From contig JAGWWY010000002.1 of assembly GCA_018970145.1 (NCBI GenBank), positions 1 through 64,000 on the forward strand: DNA of 64,000 nucleotides, in the 5' to 3' direction. Every line of letters starts with the position of its first letter. The stretch's first letter is position 1. Positions 16,879-26,817 of this stretch are shown here, piece after piece. The position numbers and the translations under genes are program-made. The DNA is from Gammaproteobacteria bacterium. Its GTDB lineage: Bacteria; Pseudomonadota; Gammaproteobacteria; Steroidobacterales; Steroidobacteraceae. The notes below the pieces were generated by a model, which ran no database searches, was not told the DNA's origin, and worked only from the letters and a program-made list of their open reading frames with translations.

Positions 16879-18066
16879 GTGGATAGTTCGCAGGGGGCTA
16901 AACTAGGACCGCTTCGGGGTCTGCGCATCGTCGAGTTCGCCGGTATCGGGCCTGCGCCTTACGCCGGGATGCTGCTCGCGGATCTTGGCGCCGACGTCAT
17001 TCGCATCGACCGTTACGATGCCGGTTTGGCCGACCCCGGTCATCGGGTGCTGGGGCGTGGCCGTCGCAGTCTTGCGCTCAACTTGAAACAGCCTGCAGCG
17101 ATCGCACTCGTTCGTCGTCTGCTGCGGGATAGCGACGCGCTGATCGAGGGATTTCGTCCCGGTGTGATGGAGCGCCTTGGCCTCGGGCCGAGCGAATGTC
17201 GCGACATCAATCCGCGCCTCGTGTTTGGTCGAGTCACGGGTTGGGGTCAAGAGGGTCCGCTGGCGAACGCGCCCGGTCATGACATCAACTACATCGCCAT
17301 CACGGGTCTTTTGAACGCGATCGGTACGCGCGACAGTGGTCCGGTGGCGCCGCTGAATCTACTCGGTGACTTCGCGGGTGGTGGTTTGTTTTTGGCCTTC
17401 GGCGTGCTGGCTGCGATTCTCGAAGCGCGTAATAGCGGCCAAGGTCAGGTGGTCGATGCAGCGATGGTCGATGGCGCATCGTCGCTTGGTTCGCTGATCT
17501 GGGGTATGCGCTCGGGTGGATTCTGGCCAGGTGCGCGCGGCGAAAACATGCTCGATGGCGGGTCGCATTTCTACGGTGTCTTCGAGTGTGCTGACGGCAA
17601 ATGGGTGACGCTCGCGAGCATCGAGCCGCCGTTTTATACGGCGCTACTCCAAGCACTCGAGCTCGATCCCACGCGTTTCCGCTCGCAGATGGATCCGCGG
17701 AATTGGACTTCCCTACGAGCCGATGTCGCCGCCGCGATTCGTCGACGGACACGCGACGAGTGGTCCTCGCAACTCGAGGGTAGCGATGTGTGTTTCGCAC
17801 CCGTGCTCGATTTCGACGAGGCGCGACAGCACCCCCATAACCGCGTACGAACCGCCTTTGAACAGTCCGAGGGGATGGTTTATCCGGCTGCAGCGCCGCG
17901 TTTTTCCCGCACACCGGGTGCCGCGGCAGTGCCAGCGGGTAAGGCGGGTGAAGACGGTCGCCGAATTTTGACGGATCTTGGTTTCTCGATAGAAGAAATC
18001 GCTGGTCTCGAGTCGGCAGGGGTCGTTCGTCCCCCAAGCGATCGAGACATCGGCGCAGGAGGTTGA
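16879..18066 (+). CDS. Alpha-methylacyl-CoA racemase (CaiB/BaiF family)
   Basis: A 395-aa family III CoA-transferase-fold protein. Two features mark it as the racemase rather than a CoA transferase: the FAGIGPAPYAGMLLADLGADVIRID start and the catalytic set H134 (GHDINY), D164 (LLGDFAGG) and E249 (ASIEPPFY). These correspond in spacing to His-126, Asp-156 and Glu-241 of the mycobacterial MCR. The enzyme inverts 2-methylacyl-CoA centres so that branched chains, as in sterol or bile-acid side chains, can enter beta-oxidation. The GTG start is the first gene of an operon with acyl-CoA dehydrogenase, thiolase and FadB, downstream of operator copy A. Confidence 0.93.
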   Translation: MDSSQGAKLGPLRGLRIVEFAGIGPAPYAGMLLADLGADVIRIDRYDAGLADPGHRVLGRGRRSLALNLKQPAAIALVRRLLRDSDALIEGFRPGVMERLGLGPSECRDINPRLVFGRVTGWGQEGPLANAPGHDINYIAITGLLNAIGTRDSGPVAPLNLLGDFAGGGLFLAFGVLAAILEARNSGQGQVVDAAMVDGASSLGSLIWGMRSGGFWPGARGENMLDGGSHFYGVFECADGKWVTLASIEPPFYTALLQALELDPTRFRSQMDPRNWTSLRADVAAAIRRRTRDEWSSQLEGSDVCFAPVLDFDEARQHPHNRVRTAFEQSEGMVYPAAAPRFSRTPGAAAVPAGKAGEDGRRILTDLGFSIEEIAGLESAGVVRPPSDRDIGAGG

Positions 18067-18070
18067 GTCG

Positions 18071-19243
18071 ATGCCAAACATGTTCGATCAGTGGCGCAAG
18101 CGCAGTCCGTATTACAACGACAGTCATGAGGAGTGGTCGACGACCGTCAAAAAATTCGTCACCCGCGAGATCGACCCCAATATCGATGCATGGGAGCGAG
18201 CAGGAACCTTGCCGCGAGAGTTGCATCGCAAGGCGGCGGAAGTTGGCATCCTCGGGCTTGGATTCCCCGAGGAATACGGTGGTATCACTGAGGGTATCGA
18301 TCGTTTCCACGGCCTCATCACCGGCATCGAAATGGCGCAAGTGGGTGCCGGTGGCCTGTTGGCGAGCCTCATGATCCATGGCGTCGCGTTACCGCCCGTG
18401 ATTGCCGCCGGTTCGACCGCGATCAAAGAGCGCGTGGTGCCGTCGGTGCTCGCGGGGGAGAAGATCATCGCGCTCGGCGTGACCGAGCCGTCAGGTGGTT
18501 CGGATGTGGCCGCTCTGAAGACGCGTGCGGAGCGACGCGGTGATCGTTACATCGTCAACGGATCCAAGATTTTCATCACCTCAGGGATGCGAGCAGATTT
18601 CTATGTGGTCGCCGTCAGAACGGGCGGCCCCGGCGCGCGGGGCATCAGTTTGCTTTTACTCGAGAAGGGAATGAAGGGCTTCACGCAGACACCGCTCGAG
18701 AAAATGGGCTGGCACTGTTCCGACACCGCAACGCTGTACTTCGAAGACGTCGAGGTGCCGGCTGAGAATTTGATCGGTGAGGAGGGCGGCGCGTTTCGCG
18801 GCTTGATGGCGAATTTCAATGGTGAGCGTATTGGCATTGCGAGCTCTTCGAATGCCTTCGCGATGGTCTGTCTCGAAGATGCTCTGACATGGGCGCGCGA
18901 ACGTGAGACTTTCGGGATGAAGCTCAACCAGAACCAAGCGATCCGTCACAAGTTCGCAGAAATGTCACGTCAAATCCTCGCCACGCAAGCTTGGGTCGAT
19001 CGCGCCTGTGATTCGGTCATGCGCGGACAAGACGATGCCGGCGAGATTGCGCTGCTCAAGATACAAGGCACGCGAACGCTCGAGCACTGCGCTCGAGAAG
19101 CGGCGCAGATTTTGGGTGGGGCATCGTATTTACGCGGCTGCAAGATCGAACGGATCTATCGCGAGGTTCGTCCGAACGTCATTGCCGGCGGATCCGAGGA
19201 GATCATGCTGGATCTGGCGGCAAAACAACTCGGCTACGCTTGA
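18071..19243 (+). CDS. Acyl-CoA dehydrogenase
   Basis: A 390-aa flavoenzyme for the first step of beta-oxidation. Motifs include GFPEEYGGI, LGVTEPSGGSDVAALKTRA (FAD/substrate loop), NGSKIFITSGMRADF, RERETFGMKLNQNQAI and the C-terminal GGSEEIMLDLAAKQLGY. Unlike the paired enzymes later in the window it stands alone and probably forms a homotetramer. The ATG follows an AGGAGG site and lies 4 bases after the racemase gene. With the racemase, thiolase and FadB it makes a full cycle for a branched acyl-CoA. Confidence 0.92.
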   Translation: MPNMFDQWRKRSPYYNDSHEEWSTTVKKFVTREIDPNIDAWERAGTLPRELHRKAAEVGILGLGFPEEYGGITEGIDRFHGLITGIEMAQVGAGGLLASLMIHGVALPPVIAAGSTAIKERVVPSVLAGEKIIALGVTEPSGGSDVAALKTRAERRGDRYIVNGSKIFITSGMRADFYVVAVRTGGPGARGISLLLLEKGMKGFTQTPLEKMGWHCSDTATLYFEDVEVPAENLIGEEGGAFRGLMANFNGERIGIASSSNAFAMVCLEDALTWARERETFGMKLNQNQAIRHKFAEMSRQILATQAWVDRACDSVMRGQDDAGEIALLKIQGTRTLEHCAREAAQILGGASYLRGCKIERIYREVRPNVIAGGSEEIMLDLAAKQLGYA

Positions 19244-19257
19244 AGGAGTCATCACCA

Positions 19258-20463
19258 ATGGACGCATTCATCTACGATCATGTTCGAACGCCGCGAGGCC
19301 GAGGTAAGAGCGACGGCAGTCTGCACGAGGTGACACCCGTCAATCTCGCGGCCCAGACGCTCGGTGCGTTGCGTGATCGCTCCTCGCTCGACACCAAATT
19401 GGTCGACGACGTCATCATGGGATGTGTCATGCCGGTGGGCGAGCAGGGCTCCAACGTCGCGCGTATCGCTGTCCTGATGGCGGGATACGATGAGTCGGTA
19501 CCCGCTTTCCAGATCAATCGATACTGTTCGTCAGGGCTCGAGGCGGTCAACGTAGCCGCCTCGAAAGTGATGGCGGGTCAGGCGATGGCCGCGATCGGCA
19601 GTGGCGTCGAGAGCATGTCCCGCGTGCCGATGGGCACCGGCGGCGGCGCATGGGCGACGGACCCTGCCGTAGCGTTTGCGACCTATTTCGTTCCGCAAGG
19701 GGTGAGTGCGGACTTGATCGCCACATTGCACGGCTATAGCCGCGAAGACCTTGATCGGTATGCCGTGGCGAGCCAGCAGCGTGCTGCTGCGGCATGGAGT
19801 GAGGGCCGCTTTGCGCGTTCGGTCGTGGCCGTCAAAGATATTCTCGGTGTCCCATTGCTCGAGCGCGATGAGACGGTGCGCGGCAGCGTCACGCTTGAGG
19901 CGCTCTCAGGTCTCAAACCCTCGTTTGCCGAGATGGGCGAGAAATATGGCTCCAATGGTGTCGCGCTGCTTCGGTATCCGCAGGTCGAGCGGATCGAGCA
20001 TCGACACCACGCGGGCAACTCTAGCGGGATTGTTGACGGCGCCGCGGCAGTGCTGATCGGTAATGCCGCTTTCGGTCGAAAGACGGGATTGAAACCACGG
20101 GCACGCATTCGCTCATTTGCCTCGATCGGCTCTGAGCCGACCATTATGTTGACCGGACCGACGCCTGCCACCGAGAGGGCGCTTAAATACGCTCGGATGA
20201 GCACCTCCGACATCGATTTGTTTGAGCTCAACGAGGCGTTCGCTGCGGTGGTTCTGCGTTATATGGAAGCCCTGTCGATCCCGCACGAGAAAATCAACGT
20301 GAATGGCGGCGCGATCGCGATGGGGCATCCGCTCGGTGCGACCGGCGCCATGATCCTAGGCACGTTACTCGATGAAATGGAGCGGCGAAATCTCGGTACC
20401 GGACTCGCGACGCTCTGCGTCGGCGCCGGCATGGGCACCGCCACCATCATCGAGCGCGTCTGA
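19258..20463 (+). CDS. fadA: Acetyl-CoA acyltransferase (thiolase)
   Basis: A 401-aa thiolase. The acyl-accepting cysteine is C90 in NRYCSSGLEAVN. The other catalytic motifs are NEAFAAV, NVNGGAIAMGHPLGATGA and CVGAGMG. The frame opens 18 bases earlier, but the ATG at 19258 lies 11 bases after AAGGAG and yields the usual MDAFIYDHVRTPRG N-terminus. It is followed by the multifunctional FadB-type gene, so the two probably form the alpha/beta trifunctional complex that ends each beta-oxidation round. Confidence 0.93.
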   Translation: MDAFIYDHVRTPRGRGKSDGSLHEVTPVNLAAQTLGALRDRSSLDTKLVDDVIMGCVMPVGEQGSNVARIAVLMAGYDESVPAFQINRYCSSGLEAVNVAASKVMAGQAMAAIGSGVESMSRVPMGTGGGAWATDPAVAFATYFVPQGVSADLIATLHGYSREDLDRYAVASQQRAAAAWSEGRFARSVVAVKDILGVPLLERDETVRGSVTLEALSGLKPSFAEMGEKYGSNGVALLRYPQVERIEHRHHAGNSSGIVDGAAAVLIGNAAFGRKTGLKPRARIRSFASIGSEPTIMLTGPTPATERALKYARMSTSDIDLFELNEAFAAVVLRYMEALSIPHEKINVNGGAIAMGHPLGATGAMILGTLLDEMERRNLGTGLATLCVGAGMGTATIIERV

Positions 20464-20477
20464 ACAGAGGAGTGAGC

Positions 20478-22646
20478 ATGAATAGCGTGATTCGTTACGA
20501 ACTGGATCAAGACGTTGCCGTTTGGACCTTGGATAACCCCGGCAAATCGACCAACACCATCGACCAGGCCTTCCTCGACGACCTCGATGCCTGTATCGAG
20601 CGCTTGAAGAGTGAGTCGGGTACGAAAGGGGCGGTCATCACGTCCGCCAAAGCTCTCTTTCTCGCCGGCGCGGATCTCAACGATATCGAACGCAACAACG
20701 AGGCGATGCTGCGTCTGCCGCCCGCTGAGATGTTCGAGAAGGTGTTCTCGCTGTCGAAGTTGTTACGTAAGTTGGAAACCTGCGGTAAACCCGTGGTGTG
20801 CGCGATCAATGGCACGGCGATGGGCGGTGGATTAGAGATCGCGCTTGCTTGTCATCAGCGTTTTGTTGCGGATATGCCGGGCTTGGTAGTGGGACTGCCC
20901 GAGGTGCAGATCGGCATGCTGCCCGCTGGCGGTGGCACCCAACGTCTCTCGCGCATGCTCGGCATTCAGGCTGCTATGCCCTTGCTGCTCGAGGGCAAGG
21001 CGCTGGATCCGAAAGCGGCCTTGTCCGCGAAGGTAATCGATGCTGTCGTGCCCGTCGGAGATCTGCTCGATGCAGCTAAACGCTGGGTGCGCGAGGTTGG
21101 TGATTGCATCAAGCCGTGGGACAAGCGCGACTTCCGGATGCCAGGTGGTGCAGGGCCGATGGAGCCGCGGGTGGCGGGTCTCTTGGTTGCTACCAATGCG
21201 ATGGTGCACGAGAAAACTGCAGACAACTTGCCCGCACCGCAAGCGATCTTGTCTTGTCTTTTCGAAGGTCCGCTATTGCCGATGGATCTCGCACTGCGAG
21301 TCGAGTGCAAGTACATGACGCGGCTCATGATCGAGGGTACGACCCGGAACATGATCCGCACGTTGTTCATCAACAAAACTCGATGCGAGAAGTTGTATCG
21401 ACGGCCAACGGCACCGCCACCGACGGAGTTTCGGAAAATTGGTGTGCTCGGATCGGGATTGATGGGAGCGGGTATCGCACAGGTCGCGGCGCGCGCGGGT
21501 GTCGAGGTCGTATTGGTGGATGTCGATGCTGCGGCGGCCGAGCGCGGTAAGGCAGGTATTGCCAAGCGCCTTGGCGATGCCGTTGCCAAAGGTCGTCTCT
21601 CGGCCGAAAAGGCGGATGCTGCACTCGCGAAGATCACGCCAACGGCAGACTACGTTACCCTGCGGGGTGCTCAATTGGTCGTCGAGGCGGTATTCGAAAA
21701 CCGAGACGTCAAGGCAAAGGTGATTGCTGCCGCTGATGGCGTCCTCTCGGGCGATGCCGTGCTCGCCTCTAACACGTCGACGTTACCGATCACGGGGCTC
21801 GCGGAATACTCGAAGCACCCGAAGAATCTGATCGGCTTGCACTTCTTCTCGCCGGTCGATCGAATGCCTTTGGTCGAGGTGATTCGGGGTAAGAAGACCT
21901 CGGACGCGACGCTCGCACGGGCCTTGGACTTCATCAAACTGCTTCGCAAGACGCCGATCGTGGTTAACGACTCGCGCGGCTTTTTTACAAGTCGCTTCTT
22001 TGGCAGCTACGTCAACGAAGGCATCGCGATGGTCGGCGAGGGTGTAAGTCCGGCGCTTATCGAAAATGTGGCTCGTATGCTCGGTATGCCGGTCGGTCCG
22101 CTTGCCGTGCAGGATGAGGTCGGCCTCGATCTCGCCGTCAGCGTGACGAAGCAGACTCGAGCGGATCTTGGCGAGAGCTGGCAACCCGGTGCGTCCTATC
22201 CGATCGTCGAGCGCTTGTCGGTCGATTTCGGTCGGCACGGGCGCAAAAGCGGCGGCGGGTTCTACGATTATCCAGCGGAAGGCAAGAAGCGTTTATGGAG
22301 CGGGCTGGCGGACATCTGGTCACCGATGTCGGTACAGCCTGAGCCTCGTGACCTTCGGCATCGCCTTTTGTATATCCAGTTGCTCGAAGCGGTGAAATGC
22401 ATGCAGGAGGGCGTCATCGAAGATCCGGCTGACGGCGATGTCGGTGCCGTTTTCGGCGTCGGATTTCCTGCTTATACCGGGGGTCCGTTTTCGTATATCG
22501 ACCACCTCGGCGCCGAGCGCGTCGTCCGTGAGTGTGCCGTGCTCGCCAAGCGCTACGGCGAGCGTTTCAAGGCGCCGCGGTTGCTCAAACAAATGGCATC
22601 GGCGAAGCAGCGCTTCTATCCAGTCGCAACAGACGGTGCAGCTTAA
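20478..22646 (+). CDS. fadB: Enoyl-CoA hydratase / 3-hydroxyacyl-CoA dehydrogenase (FadB/FadJ-type)
   Basis: A 722-aa bifunctional beta-oxidation protein. The N-terminal hydratase/isomerase domain (about 1-190) carries the oxyanion segment LFLAGADLND and the catalytic GLPEVQIGMLPAGGGTQRL. The NAD-binding dehydrogenase domain starts near residue 317 with GVLGSGLMGAGIAQVAARAGVEVVLVD, and the catalytic histidine is in GLHFFSPVDRMPLVE. The C-terminal half is the duplicated helical domain. A GTG at 20472 is possible, but the ATG at 20478 fits the GAGGAG site better. Its stop codon lies inside a 28-bp perfect palindrome. Confidence 0.94.
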   Translation: MNSVIRYELDQDVAVWTLDNPGKSTNTIDQAFLDDLDACIERLKSESGTKGAVITSAKALFLAGADLNDIERNNEAMLRLPPAEMFEKVFSLSKLLRKLETCGKPVVCAINGTAMGGGLEIALACHQRFVADMPGLVVGLPEVQIGMLPAGGGTQRLSRMLGIQAAMPLLLEGKALDPKAALSAKVIDAVVPVGDLLDAAKRWVREVGDCIKPWDKRDFRMPGGAGPMEPRVAGLLVATNAMVHEKTADNLPAPQAILSCLFEGPLLPMDLALRVECKYMTRLMIEGTTRNMIRTLFINKTRCEKLYRRPTAPPPTEFRKIGVLGSGLMGAGIAQVAARAGVEVVLVDVDAAAAERGKAGIAKRLGDAVAKGRLSAEKADAALAKITPTADYVTLRGAQLVVEAVFENRDVKAKVIAAADGVLSGDAVLASNTSTLPITGLAEYSKHPKNLIGLHFFSPVDRMPLVEVIRGKKTSDATLARALDFIKLLRKTPIVVNDSRGFFTSRFFGSYVNEGIAMVGEGVSPALIENVARMLGMPVGPLAVQDEVGLDLAVSVTKQTRADLGESWQPGASYPIVERLSVDFGRHGRKSGGGFYDYPAEGKKRLWSGLADIWSPMSVQPEPRDLRHRLLYIQLLEAVKCMQEGVIEDPADGDVGAVFGVGFPAYTGGPFSYIDHLGAERVVRECAVLAKRYGERFKAPRLLKQMASAKQRFYPVATDGAA

Positions 22647-22659
22647 GCTGCACCGTCTC
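22632..22659. terminator. 28-bp perfect palindrome between convergent genes
   Basis: AGACGGTGCAGCTT followed directly by its reverse complement. It covers the TAA stop of fadB and sits 8 bases from the end of the opposing arylsulfatase gene. In RNA either strand would fold a GC-rich stem of 11-12 pairs with a 4-6 base loop. No T-run follows on the plus strand, so it is not a textbook intrinsic terminator. Bidirectional attenuation between the two operons is the likely role. Confidence 0.6.
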
Positions 22660-22667
22660 TTCGACGA

Positions 22668-24986
22668 TTAGCGGATATCGATGACGATTTGACGGATCCG
22701 TCCGTCGAAGTCGTCGAAGGCGCGTGAATCGGTGGCGATGAGGCCGCCAAGGTCGGTGCCTACGTCGAGTGTTTCATGGATCGAGAACAAATACGGGATG
22801 GTCTGCGTGAGCCGCAGACGGCCAGCGTCCTTACCGTTGACACGCATGGCGACAGTCGCAGGACCTCCGCTCATCGGCTTGTCGTAGTCGAAGACCACCT
22901 CGATGGTGTTCTCGCCTGCAGATAGCGGTAGTTTTCCGCGCAGTTCGATCGGTGTGTTGTCGGCGAAGCGATAACGGTATACCGGAACACGGCTCGCTCC
23001 GACGCTAATCTGCCAACCGCCGCCGACGCCGCCGTACGAGAGAATGTTCCCGCCGCGATCGGCGCGGCCGACGTTCACCTTCGCGGTGATGGTGTGCGAG
23101 CTGAACATCACCGGTGGCGATTGAGTCTCGGGGATACCAACGGCACCGTCGAAAAGCACGTACCGTCGTTGCCCCATCAACAAATGCGGAAGTCCGCCGC
23201 TTTGCTGGTTGTCGATCAGGGGCAAGACTTGGTTACGACCGGCTTCATGCCAAAACAAGGATTTCAGCTCCTCGAGTTTGGCAGGGTTGTCGGCTGCGAT
23301 ATTGTCCGCTTGCGAAAAGTCGCGAGTCAGATCGTACAGCTCCCATTGATCCTCAAAGATCGAGCGCGTAATCGGCTTGCGCACATCCCAGGGTGCGCGG
23401 CCTCGAAATGCCGATGCCATCCAACCGTCATGGTAGATCGCGCGATTGCCATAGACGTTGAAATATTGCGTTTTACGCGGGGAGGGTGCCTTGGGATCGT
23501 CGAAGGTCGCAAGCAGGCTCAACCCGTCAATGGGTTGTTGTGTGACTCCGTTCACGACCGCTGGCGCCTCGATACCCGCCGCGGCGAGCAACGTCGGCGC
23601 GATATCCGCGACGAAAGCGTACTGGTCGCGCAGACCGCCGCGATCGCGGATACGCCTCGGCCAGGAGACGACCATCGGATTGCGTGTTCCGCCAAGATGA
23701 GAGGCAACCTGTTTCATCCACGGAAAGGGTGAGTTCAGAGCCCACGCCCAGCCGGCGTTGTAGTGCGCGTGGACGCTAGACCCGCCGATTTCGTCGAACC
23801 GTTGCAGGAGTTCCTCGTTGGTTTCGGTGACTCCCTGCAACTTCGCCATGTAACGCAGGGATCCCGTGACGCCACCTTCGCCACTCGCACCGTTATCGCC
23901 GACGATATAAATGAAGATCGTGTTATCGAACTCCCCCATGTCTTTGAGGCTTTCGATCACACGACCGATCTGCGCATCGGTATGCTCCAAGAAACCGGCG
24001 TAGGTTTCCATGTAGCGTTGCGCAATTTTCTTCTCATCCGCCGAGAGCGATTCCCATGCGGGCAACGCCTCGGGTCGTGGACTGAGTTTGCTGTCGGCGG
24101 GAATGACGCCTAGTTGTTTTTGTCGCTCGAAGGACTCTTGGCGCAGACGATCCCAGCCGCCAGCGAAACGACCTTTGTATTTCGCAATCCAGGGCTTTGG
24201 AACTTGCAAAGGCGCATGCGCCGCACCGGGTGCAAGATAAGCGAAAAACGGACGCGAGGGTGTCGCTGAGCGATGTCGCTGGATCCAGCTGACCATTTGA
24301 TCAGCTAAATCTTCGGTGACATGGTAGCCATCGCGGCGCGGCGTCGGGATGAAGGTTTGATCTTGTACGAGAGTGGGCGCGAATTGATCCACCTCTGCGG
24401 GCAAGAAGCCGTAAAAGTGGTCGAAGCCCTGACGGATCGGCCAGCGATCGTAGGGGCCGGCCGGCGAACTCTCCCATTCGGGTGCGAGATGCCACTTGCC
24501 AAACATGCCGGTCCCGTAGCCGTTTTGGCGTAGCACCTCGGCGATCGTCGCAGCGCTCTTTGGCATGACGCCGCTGTATCCCGGATAGGCCGAGGGTGTG
24601 TTGAGCACGGCGCCAACGCCGACGGCGTGTGGATTACGGCCGGTCAGCAGCGCAGCTCGAGTCGGTGAGCAGATAGCCGCGGTGTGGAAACGGTTGTAGC
24701 GCAAACCCTCGTCGGCGAGTTTTTGCAGCGCGGGGGTCGCGATCGGTCCACCGAAGGTGCTCGCAGCGCCGAAGCCGACGTCGTCGAGCAACACGATGAC
24801 GACGTTCGGGGCTCCGGCGGGTGCCTTGATCAGACTCATCGGCAGCCGCGGAAATTGTTTCGGGTCGACGGTGCCTTGTACCGACTGCGGAGCAGAGACC
24901 CCACTCGGGTCTGCATGGGTGTTCGCCGTGACCAGCGTGAGCGTTGCTGAGTACGCGACTGTGAGCAACAGGCGGCCGATGTTCAT
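22668..24986 (-). CDS. Arylsulfatase, exported, formylglycine type
   Basis: A 772-aa alkaline-phosphatase-superfamily sulfatase. The chosen ATG at 24986 has a GGGAG site, overlaps the upstream SDR stop by 4 bases, and gives an export signal (hydrophobic residues 5-19, then ANTHA-DPSG). The metal site starts at VIVLLDDVGFG. The modification motif CSPTRAALLTGR has C106, which must be converted to formylglycine. The C-terminal part (about 560-772) is a beta-rich extension. Probable role: periplasmic cleavage of sulfate esters, for example sulfated steroids or phenols. No formylglycine-generating enzyme gene is in the window. Confidence 0.93.
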   Translation of the reverse strand: MNIGRLLLTVAYSATLTLVTANTHADPSGVSAPQSVQGTVDPKQFPRLPMSLIKAPAGAPNVVIVLLDDVGFGAASTFGGPIATPALQKLADEGLRYNRFHTAAICSPTRAALLTGRNPHAVGVGAVLNTPSAYPGYSGVMPKSAATIAEVLRQNGYGTGMFGKWHLAPEWESSPAGPYDRWPIRQGFDHFYGFLPAEVDQFAPTLVQDQTFIPTPRRDGYHVTEDLADQMVSWIQRHRSATPSRPFFAYLAPGAAHAPLQVPKPWIAKYKGRFAGGWDRLRQESFERQKQLGVIPADSKLSPRPEALPAWESLSADEKKIAQRYMETYAGFLEHTDAQIGRVIESLKDMGEFDNTIFIYIVGDNGASGEGGVTGSLRYMAKLQGVTETNEELLQRFDEIGGSSVHAHYNAGWAWALNSPFPWMKQVASHLGGTRNPMVVSWPRRIRDRGGLRDQYAFVADIAPTLLAAAGIEAPAVVNGVTQQPIDGLSLLATFDDPKAPSPRKTQYFNVYGNRAIYHDGWMASAFRGRAPWDVRKPITRSIFEDQWELYDLTRDFSQADNIAADNPAKLEELKSLFWHEAGRNQVLPLIDNQQSGGLPHLLMGQRRYVLFDGAVGIPETQSPPVMFSSHTITAKVNVGRADRGGNILSYGGVGGGWQISVGASRVPVYRYRFADNTPIELRGKLPLSAGENTIEVVFDYDKPMSGGPATVAMRVNGKDAGRLRLTQTIPYLFSIHETLDVGTDLGGLIATDSRAFDDFDGRIRQIVIDIR

Positions 24987-25801
24987 TTTTGATCTCCCGC
25001 AGGGGCTGTATAACGTGGCGGCGCGACACCGGGCGGCGAGCCGGGTAATCCAAAATAATAGTGACCAGCGGTCAGTCCCCCGTCGACGGCCAACTCGCTG
25101 CCCATGCAATAGGACGAGGCGTCGGAGGCGAGGAAGACGAAGCACTCGGCGGCTTCATCAGCATGACCAACCCGCTGAGCCGGAAATTGTTTGAACGCCA
25201 TATCCAGTTGTGCCGTCGGCAGATTCTGCGGATTGGCCATCGGCGTGTTGATTCCGCCCGGGTGCACAGAGTTGACGCGGATGCCATGCGGTGCCAGCTC
25301 GAGTGCGGCCACCTTCGTCATGCCGCGGACAGCGAACTTCGAGCCCACGTAGGCACACAAGGCGTTGGCACCCTGCAGACCGTCGGCCGAGGAGTTATTG
25401 ATGATCGAGCCACTGCGCTGACGGATCATGTGCGGCGCGACCGTGCGCATGCCGTTGAAGGTACCGACGACGTTGACCTCGAGGATACGACGCAAATCGT
25501 CTGCCGACGTATTGACGAGATCGCGAAACATCAAGATACCGGCATTGTTCACGAGCACATCGACACGACTGTGACGCGCGATGATTGCATCGACGAGTGT
25601 CGTCCACGCGTTTTCGTCGGACACGTCGAGGATATGCGCCTCGGCTGCTCCGCCGAGTGTCGCTGCTGTCGCGTGCACTTCGTCGAGGATATCGGTGAGG
25701 ATGACCGTCGCGCCTTCGGCGACGAAGCGACGAGCGATCGCAGCGCCCATGCCCCGGGCTGCACCTGTGACGATGGCAACTTTACCGTTCAGTTGGTTCA
25801 T
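24983..25801 (-). CDS. SDR-family oxidoreductase
   Basis: A 272-aa classical SDR with [12 protein letters not shown] and YVGSK, and an upstream NNSSADG serine. The family resembles 3-alpha/20-beta-hydroxysteroid-type dehydrogenases, but the substrate is not fixed by motif. It overlaps the aldolase gene upstream and the sulfatase gene downstream by 4 bases each, so it is translationally coupled to both. A hydroxysteroid dehydrogenase acting after desulfation would fit, but this is inference. Confidence 0.88.
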   Translation of the reverse strand: MNQLNGKVAIVTGAARGMGAAIARRFVAEGATVILTDILDEVHATAATLGGAAEAHILDVSDENAWTTLVDAIIARHSRVDVLVNNAGILMFRDLVNTSADDLRRILEVNVVGTFNGMRTVAPHMIRQRSGSIINNSSADGLQGANALCAYVGSKFAVRGMTKVAALELAPHGIRVNSVHPGGINTPMANPQNLPTAQLDMAFKQFPAQRVGHADEAAECFVFLASDASSYCMGSELAVDGGLTAGHYYFGLPGSPPGVAPPRYTAPAGDQK

Positions 25802-26817
25802 GCGCGTTTTGCTCGCGCCATGTTGAGCGCAACGTCTTCGATCATGTCTTCCTGCCCGCCGACGGTCTTCATTCGTCCCATCTCGATCAGAATGTCCGCT
25901 GAGGAGACGCCGTACTTGGCAGCGGCGCGCTTGGCGAACAGCAAGAAGGACGAATAGACGCCCGCATAGCCCAACACCAACGAATCACGATCGATTCGGA
26001 TTGGCATATCCATGATCGGCGTGACGAGATCTTCAGCGACGTCTGCGAGTTTCATCACATCGACTCCCGTCGTAATCCCCATACGATCACAAACGGCGTT
26101 GAAGACCTCGAGTGGCGTGTTACCGGCGCCCGCGCCGAGACCCGCAGCCGAGCCATCGATGCGATTGGCACCACACTCGACCGCTACGATCGAGTTGGCG
26201 ATCCCCATCGCGAGATTGTGGTGGCCGTGGAAACCCAATTCGGTCTCCGGTCGTAAGCGTTCACGCAGCAGGGTGATACGCGCAGCGACATCGGCCGGGA
26301 GCATGTATCCAGCGGAGTCGGTGCAGTAGATGCAGTTCGCGCCATAGCTTTCCATCAATAGCGCCTGCTCGAGGAGTTTTTTAGGATCGAGCATGTGTGC
26401 CATCATGAGAAAGCCGACCGTATCCATCTCCAACTTGCGGGCGAGCGAGATGTGCTGCTCCGATACGTCGGCCTCAGTGCAATGGGTGGCAACACGAATC
26501 GTTGCGACACCTAAATCTTTGGCCATGCGCAGATGTTCGACGGTGCCGATACCTGGCAGCAGTAGCGCAGAGACCTTGGCGCGCTTGACGGTGCCGATGA
26601 CAGCCCGTAGATACTCCTCGTCACTATGCAGCGGAAATCCGTAGTTCACCGACTCGCCACCCAAGCCATCGCCGTGGGTGACTTCAATCAGTGGCACGCC
26701 GGCCTCGTCGAGGCCGCGCGCGATCGCTTTCATCTGCTCGACGGAGATCTGGTGGCGCTTCGGGTGCATGCCGTCGCGCAAACACATGTCGTGCAGAGTG
26801 ATTTTCGGCTGGCTCAT
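25798..26817 (-). CDS. mhpE: 4-hydroxy-2-oxovalerate aldolase
   Basis: A 339-aa DRE-TIM metallolyase (MhpE/BphI/HsaF/TesG family). It splits 4-hydroxy-2-oxo acids to pyruvate and an aldehyde. The metal and catalytic site is in [15 protein letters not shown] and the HxH metal pair in [15 protein letters not shown], followed by GANRIDGS. Together with the acylating dehydrogenase encoded just upstream (4-base overlap) it forms the standard channelling complex at the end of meta-cleavage pathways, including the steroid A/B-ring route. The preceding hydratase (MhpD/HsaE) is not in the window. Confidence 0.95.
   Translation of the reverse strand: MSQPKITLHDMCLRDGMHPKRHQISVEQMKAIARGLDEAGVPLIEVTHGDGLGGESVNYGFPLHSDEEYLRAVIGTVKRAKVSALLLPGIGTVEHLRMAKDLGVATIRVATHCTEADVSEQHISLARKLEMDTVGFLMMAHMLDPKKLLEQALLMESYGANCIYCTDSAGYMLPADVAARITLLRERLRPETELGFHGHHNLAMGIANSIVAVECGANRIDGSAAGLGAGAGNTPLEVFNAVCDRMGITTGVDVMKLADVAEDLVTPIMDMPIRIDRDSLVLGYAGVYSSFLLFAKRAAAKYGVSSADILIEMGRMKTVGGQEDMIEDVALNMARAKRA

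Noticed and set aside
17300..18379. A 359-codon open frame on the minus strand across the racemase gene
   Set aside because: It lies opposite strongly recognisable racemase and dehydrogenase coding sequence, has an Arg/His/Pro-rich translation with no family motif, and is a shadow of GC-rich codons.
25061..25957. A 298-codon plus-strand frame opposite the SDR and aldolase
   Set aside because: Composition typical of an antisense shadow; both opposite-strand genes carry full motif sets and 4-base overlaps.
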